Source of the DNA: Eustoma russellianum
Taxonomy: Eukaryota; Streptophyta; Magnoliopsida; Gentianales; Gentianaceae
NCBI GenBank assembly: GCA_036186865.1
Contig: AP025069.1
Span: forward strand, 14,770,436 to 14,834,435
DNA: 64,000 nucleotides
Reading direction: 5' to 3'
Part shown: in pieces, positions 59,183 through 64,000 of the stretch
Numbering within the stretch: position 1 is the first letter of the stretch
Layout of the letters: each line of letters starts with the position of its first letter
Position numbers and translations under genes: made by a program
The notes under the pieces: model-generated
What the model was told of the DNA's origin: nothing
Databases searched by the model: none
What the model saw: only the letters and a program-made list of their open reading frames with translations

Positions 59183-60038
59183 AGTGTAGCGCCCCACACC
59201 CTGGCCTAGCCGGATACGGTGCACCCGCCGTACTTCACTACGGGGAGTACCAGGCGTCAATTCATAACATGTCATAGTCCATAACAAAATATGTGAACAT
59301 TCCTTCTTACGCATCAAAAGGTAAGCAAAACAGAGGCAGAATAAAACCTTTTAAAATAAAGAAGTCTAAACATCCGTCATAAGTCTTACAAACATGATCA
59401 CAAAATGAAGAAATCCGAAAATCAATGTTCCCAACATAAGTTCATAAAAAAATCCATCCAACATGACCATCATATCAGAAACCCTTAAGCCGTTCTTCTT
59501 TCGCTCTTCTACGGATAGGGAACACTAGGCTCATCCTCGATCCACTCGACCCTATTTCCTGCTGGTTGTGGGAGAAAAATATAAGAGGTGAGTGACAACG
59601 TCGCCAGCAAGTAAACTATAAATAATCATTAATTAAATGGAAAGTACACACAAGAACCAAAACCCCAAAATTTTGGTTTCACAACATACCTGACTTTCAA
59701 TCCATTACCCGTAAGGAAATAAGATCATAACTTATAAGACAAGAAATCACATTAAGATCATAGCTTAGGAGATATTAAATCATAACATCATTGCCTAAGT
59801 AACATTGCATCAATCATCCGACCAGCTATGAAATGCGGTATGCATGAGTATGCACATGTGATGCATCATGATAAAAATGAGGATAAGTTCTTTCGTTGTT
59901 TCTTTCAAAACATCATCGTCACTAAAAACAAGAGAGTGTTCAGATCTATTATATCTGGATCTGAGGCGGTCATGCTCATCCTTTCGAATCTATTATTTCA
60001 GAATCCGAAAATGGTCATATCATCAATCATAGTTATCA

Positions 60039-60214
60039 GGTCTATTCTCTCCGGGCCTGTACGGTCATAATCATCATAATCAGGTCTATTCTCTCCTGGC
60101 CTGAACGGTCTTAATCATCATAATTAGGTCTATTATGTCCGGGCCTGAACAATCTTAATCATCATAATCAGGTCTATTCTCTCTGGGCCTGAAGGGTCAT
60201 AATCATCAGATCAA
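60039..60214. repeat. 44-bp tandem repeat, four copies, in LTR3
   Basis: Same array as at 42238-42413, with separate point changes. Confidence 0.9.
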
Positions 60215-62613
60215 ATAACCCCGGATCTAGAGCGGGTTAAGCTGTCCAGAAATAAATGGTAGCAATGGAAAGCGTTCTTTTCAAAACCGAATCTTTTCTT
60301 TAGAAACGCTTTTTCATCATTCTTTATCATAAAATTAGTTTCATGAATCATGTCAGTGACGATGATGCAATGTATGACGTGCACTATGTGATTCGTGACA
60401 AAATACATCACATCCATACATGTATGGTCTTATTCTTTAGGCCGGAAAAATTTCCAGAATTATCGTTCTGTTTGAGCGGCCTTAAAACGTCATAATTCGG
60501 GCCTATTTTCATGATCTCTTGACATACGTATGCATAAGAGTATCTTGTCTACTTGCCATAAAAATTACGTAACGAGTCAAGACGTAGAAAACCTTCAAAT
60601 CATTAATTCACCAAATAGGGTACTGCTGAATTCAGCAATACAGTACCTTTCTTTTACCTTTCTTTCAAGCCCATTAAGTATTATTTAATTTGGGCCAACA
60701 CCTGAAAAATACTGCAAACATACCACTAATTAATGGTCATAAGCCCAAACCATACAAATAAGTCTAAGCCCACAAGAACAAAGCCTCACAACCAATTCCT
60801 TAATTCTGTCCGATTTTCCAGTTTAGTAATACCAACTTAACTTCGGTAGTTACCCCTTAAAATAATAATTCCAAGCTGATTAATTTATATGGAAATGCTC
60901 ACCTATGTCCTAAGTAATTACCATAAAAATTTCAAAGCAATATAATGATTTTTAAGGGGTCATTTACTCACTTTCCCAAAAACGGTTATATGTTGATTCT
61001 GGAGTGACCAGTTTTACTAAAAATTTAGTTGTGACTAAACCATAAGTCCTTTTTCAAAAATTCCAACTCACAGACTTATTAAACACATAAGGCTAGTATC
61101 CTACCAAAAATCAGCCCATTTGCATGTTTCTATGGTCCATTTTCAGGTCAACACTTAAATTCTGCCCAGTTCCAGTAATTTCAGCTTGAGCAGTTTTACC
61201 AAAAGTTTTATTAAAGATAAACCGTAACTCCTTTTACCAAAATTCCAACTCTCATATTTACTACATGCATAGGGCTAATGTCACGCCAAAAATTATCTTA
61301 ATTGAATACTCCTAAGATCTCTATTAAGATCATGAAATACATCACATGAATCTGTCCTGTTCTAGTAATTTTACCATTTTTGTCACTTTGCTTACTAAAA
61401 GTGTTTCAACTTAAGTTATTCTTCAAAAATGGCTTGTTAACCATAAAATACTCTTTTCAACATACACATTACAGGTTCTTATACATTCTAAAGGCCACAT
61501 ACAAATCACTTCAAAAACAGTTTTGAAGGTTACACATAGCACACCTTGATTTTGCGCCTTTTGTACATAATAAAGTCTATCCTTGGCACATCTAGTTTGT
61601 ATGTCCCATATCCCCAAAACAGCCCGTTCATACACATGCAAGGGCTTACACTTCATTTTCTTAATGAACATATTACCCCTAAGTCATAAGACATCCAAAC
61701 ATACAACTTATATGCATCCTATACCCCACAAGTCACATTCTTTCACAAGAAATATTATTCATACAACCTCTTCATCCAACCGTCCCCCTTACATGTTAAA
61801 GAAGAGAGCTTTACCACATTCATCTTAGACATGCATCATATTCACATTCAAAGGGGCAAAGAATCCATCTTTGGGAGATTTCACACATGCATGTCACTTT
61901 TCTTAAGGAATACTAAACTTCCATGCTTCAAGCTTAACATTTGCCATCTAAGATTAAATCTTAGTAATAACTAGACATTCAAACATATACTTTCACACAC
62001 AAGTCAAGAGTATTTATAGTGTACTTGCCTCTTCAAGCTTGAACCTTTCCTTAGCTTGGAATTTGGATGAAATGAAGTGAAGTCTCCCTCCTCTTCAACA
62101 TATACCCCACGGTTTTGGAGGAGGAAAAAGAACAAATGTTAGTTATTATCATAAGGGAAAGATAGAACTAAATAAAGGCTAGATTGGCTTACCATGATAA
62201 GGCTTGAATGGTGTTCAAACTACTAAGAAGATAGTACCACTTAAGAGCTTGAAAAGCTTGAACCTAGCGACCATGGGGGTCACGGTTTTTGAGCAAGAAA
62301 GAGTAGCAATGTGAGCTTCACTCTATGAATTATGTAATTCAACTAAGAAGCTAGATATTCCACTTACCTAGAGAATTTTTTAGGCTTGAAGATGAAAATG
62401 ATTTTGGTCTTCCTTGGGTCAAGTTAGCAGTGCGGGGGGGGGTGAAAGAGTCCTTGTCCTTTTTTGCTCTTTGTGAATTCCTGAGGGTTGAGTTTAAGAG
62501 AGTTCTAGAGTTCTTGGAGAGAAATTTTCTTCAATAGGCTAAGTGTTTTAGCCGTTGGGAGCAAGAGAGAAAAGGGAGTTCCCTCTTGCATGGTTAGGTT
62601 AATTAGAGTTAAC

Positions 62614-62720
62614 TAACTTGAATTACTTTAGCCAACTATGGTTATTTTATTGCTAACTTGAGTTACTTTAGCCAGCTAGGGTTACTTTATTTCTAACTTG
62701 AGTTACTTTAGCATTGTGGT
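62614..62720. repeat. 40-bp tandem repeat in LTR3
   Basis: Same units as at 47877-47984. Confidence 0.88.
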
Positions 62721-63301
62721 TAACATAAAGTAACGATGGTAAAGTTTGAAATGCCTCTTGGTTACACCATAGAGGAATCCGGCGGTTTAAGGGCAATTAG
62801 TAGCCTTTACCATGCTTTAGTTACTTTTCAAGTGTGTTTAATGGAAAGCTATTTGGTAGTTGCCTTTTTTCCTTAATTACTTCCCTTTTTCTTGATTTTT
62901 CCTGATTAAAATGTAATTAGGAAAAAACATGAATCTTCTTGGACTCATGGGGCCGAATTTAGTGAGGGTTGGGAGGGAAATTGCCCCACTACTTAAAACT
63001 CTTAATTGCTATTTGGGCTTATTTTTAAGGAGGCCCTTTCTAGGATTAGTTTGATTAGAGAAACATTCTCAAGCCCCTTTAAGGCCTTAGGGCCGAAGTC
63101 TTTTAATAGTATTTTGGGTGAATTGGCACCTCCACATAGTCCATAATTTCATGCTTGGATTATTATACCATAATTTTCCTTCTTAAAATCTAATTAAGGA
63201 AGTAATCACAAAACTAAATAAAATGTACTTGAAGATGCAACTTTTCATTAATTCACTTATACAAGTCTCAAGTACAATGTGATTTTTCGTTGGGTACAAC
63301 A

Positions 63302-63306
63302 ACACT
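63302..63306. repeat. Right target duplication of the gypsy array (ACACT)
   Basis: Matches 41379-41383. Confidence 0.92.
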
Positions 63307-64000
63307 GTACATAGTGGATATGATATGCCTCATTAAAACATTGGCAAAGCAAAACCACCCTTGTACAAAAATCTTGCGTGAAGGAAAAAGAGTACATATT
63401 TATCCAGTATGTTACAGGAAATACATGTCGAGAATAAGGCACAAAGGACGAGTAGTCATGCCAGCTACCAATATCCAAAAGTTCTCCACAATGATCTGTC
63501 GCCAATCATGTAAGTGAAAATAACAGCAAATGAATTGTAAACAATCAACTATTGTATATAAGCATTATCGGGGGTGTAGAATTCAAAGACATACCCTGCC
63601 TGCCTGCATTCGTCAAAATGCAGGCAGAAAATGAGCAATGACGCCAATCCATGTGGAAGTCAAACTTGCGGTTGCAATTATGGATTGCCAATACACCTCG
63701 CATGCAAAATAACACACAAAGATGGTTGAGCAGTAACATACACTATCATAATTAGATGCGAAGAAAGTAAGCCAGAAGGGTAGAATATGTACCCGGGCTG
63801 CCTGCATCAAATGATCAATGCAGGCAGGCAGAAGGTGAATTACACAGACCATCTAAATGCGCATGTGTGATGTGAATGAATGTGGATAATCAGCGCAAAT
63901 CATCTTGTAGATCCCATGTTGTCGATGATATATCCTGCATCAATATTGGAAGAGCCATGCAATTTGTCTCTAAGATGAACCTGGAATAGCGTAGGGAATA
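63307..64000 (-). mobile_element. LINE E, 3' UTR continued (element runs past the window end)
   Basis: On the minus strand: tail hairpin region (arms near 63345-63392, with TTTTAATGAGG), then going inwards two module hairpins with 10-bp stems CTGCCTGCAT/ATGCAGGCAG (63600-63609/63618-63627 and 63798-63807/63818-63827). The first has the leader ATGGATTGGCGT and the trailer GGGTATG. No ORF2 sequence is recognised before 64000, so this copy has a long 3' UTR or is 5' truncated. Ends inside the window only through the gypsy split. Confidence 0.78.

Larger units (their letters stand above)
41384..63301 (-). mobile_element. Tandem Ty3/gypsy array LTR-pol-LTR-pol-LTR (family B)
   Basis: Three LTRs (41384-48563, 52042-55697, 59185-63301) alternate with two internal regions of about 3.48 kb, all in one orientation. 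The whole block, not each unit, is flanked by a single 5-bp target duplication. LTRs read TGTAGCGCCCC...GGGTACAACA on the plus strand. Full LTR length is 4117 bp, very long and compatible with the Tekay/Del type. Neither internal region has gag. The simplest origin is one insertion followed by unequal LTR-LTR recombination. Confidence 0.93.
59185..63301 (-). repeat. LTR3 of the array (outer 5' LTR)
   Basis: 4117 bp, complete, TGTAGCGCCCC to GGGTACAACA on the plus strand, without coding. Outer end followed by ACACT. It is the best reference for the family B LTR. Confidence 0.93.

Overview
This window is repeat-rich nuclear DNA of a flowering plant. Every recognisable coding stretch belongs to a retrotransposon: two Ty3/gypsy families with chromodomain-like pol ends, one Ty1/copia element, and at least seven copies or pieces of plant L1-type LINEs (DUF4283/zinc-knuckle ORF1; endonuclease-RT-RNase H ORF2). 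I see no host gene, rRNA, tRNA gene or CRISPR. tRNA-iMet-type primer binding sites (TGGTATCAGAGC) precede the LTR internal regions. The setting looks like pericentromeric or other heterochromatic DNA; the species cannot be named from sequence alone.

Layout. 1-2919: LTR of a minus-strand gypsy element (family B relative), interrupted by an ORF1-only LINE fragment (A, about 1215-2290). 2920-15545: plus-strand gypsy element A (partial 5' LTR, PBS, dead gag, pol, partial 3' LTR). Its pol carries two short introns, and a 5.3 kb copia element (6560-11856, TSD AAATT) sits inside the second. 15546-21088: minus-strand LINE F with a 15-bp target duplication. 21104-40886: a head-to-tail series of plus-strand LINEs (B, tail fragment H, C, D), with each start next to a (TA)n tract. 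40890-41383: two minus-strand LINE 3' tails (G, E). 41384-63301: a 21.9 kb tandem gypsy array, LTR-pol-LTR-pol-LTR, flanked by one target duplication (ACACT); it splits LINE E, which resumes at 63307. LTR1 of the array carries a further 3060-bp TG..CA insertion with TSD AAAAC, probably a solo LTR.

Age and state. All elements are dead. LINE D is the freshest: its ORF1 has one stop and its 1286-codon ORF2 has two, and all three look like C-to-T or G-to-A transitions. The two pol copies of the array share a gag deletion and one nonsense codon, so the array grew by recombination of an already defective element.

Most unusual material. The LINE 3' UTRs carry one to three copies of a module of about 60 nt: ATGGATTGG-like leader, GC-rich hairpin, TGGTATG-like trailer. 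The stems change in compensating pairs between copies. A second covarying hairpin and a CCATAAGTGAGG box lie near the 3' terminus. With the preference for (TA)n sites and a conserved ATGA ORF1/ORF2 overlap, this outlines a LINE lineage with structured RNA and non-random insertion.
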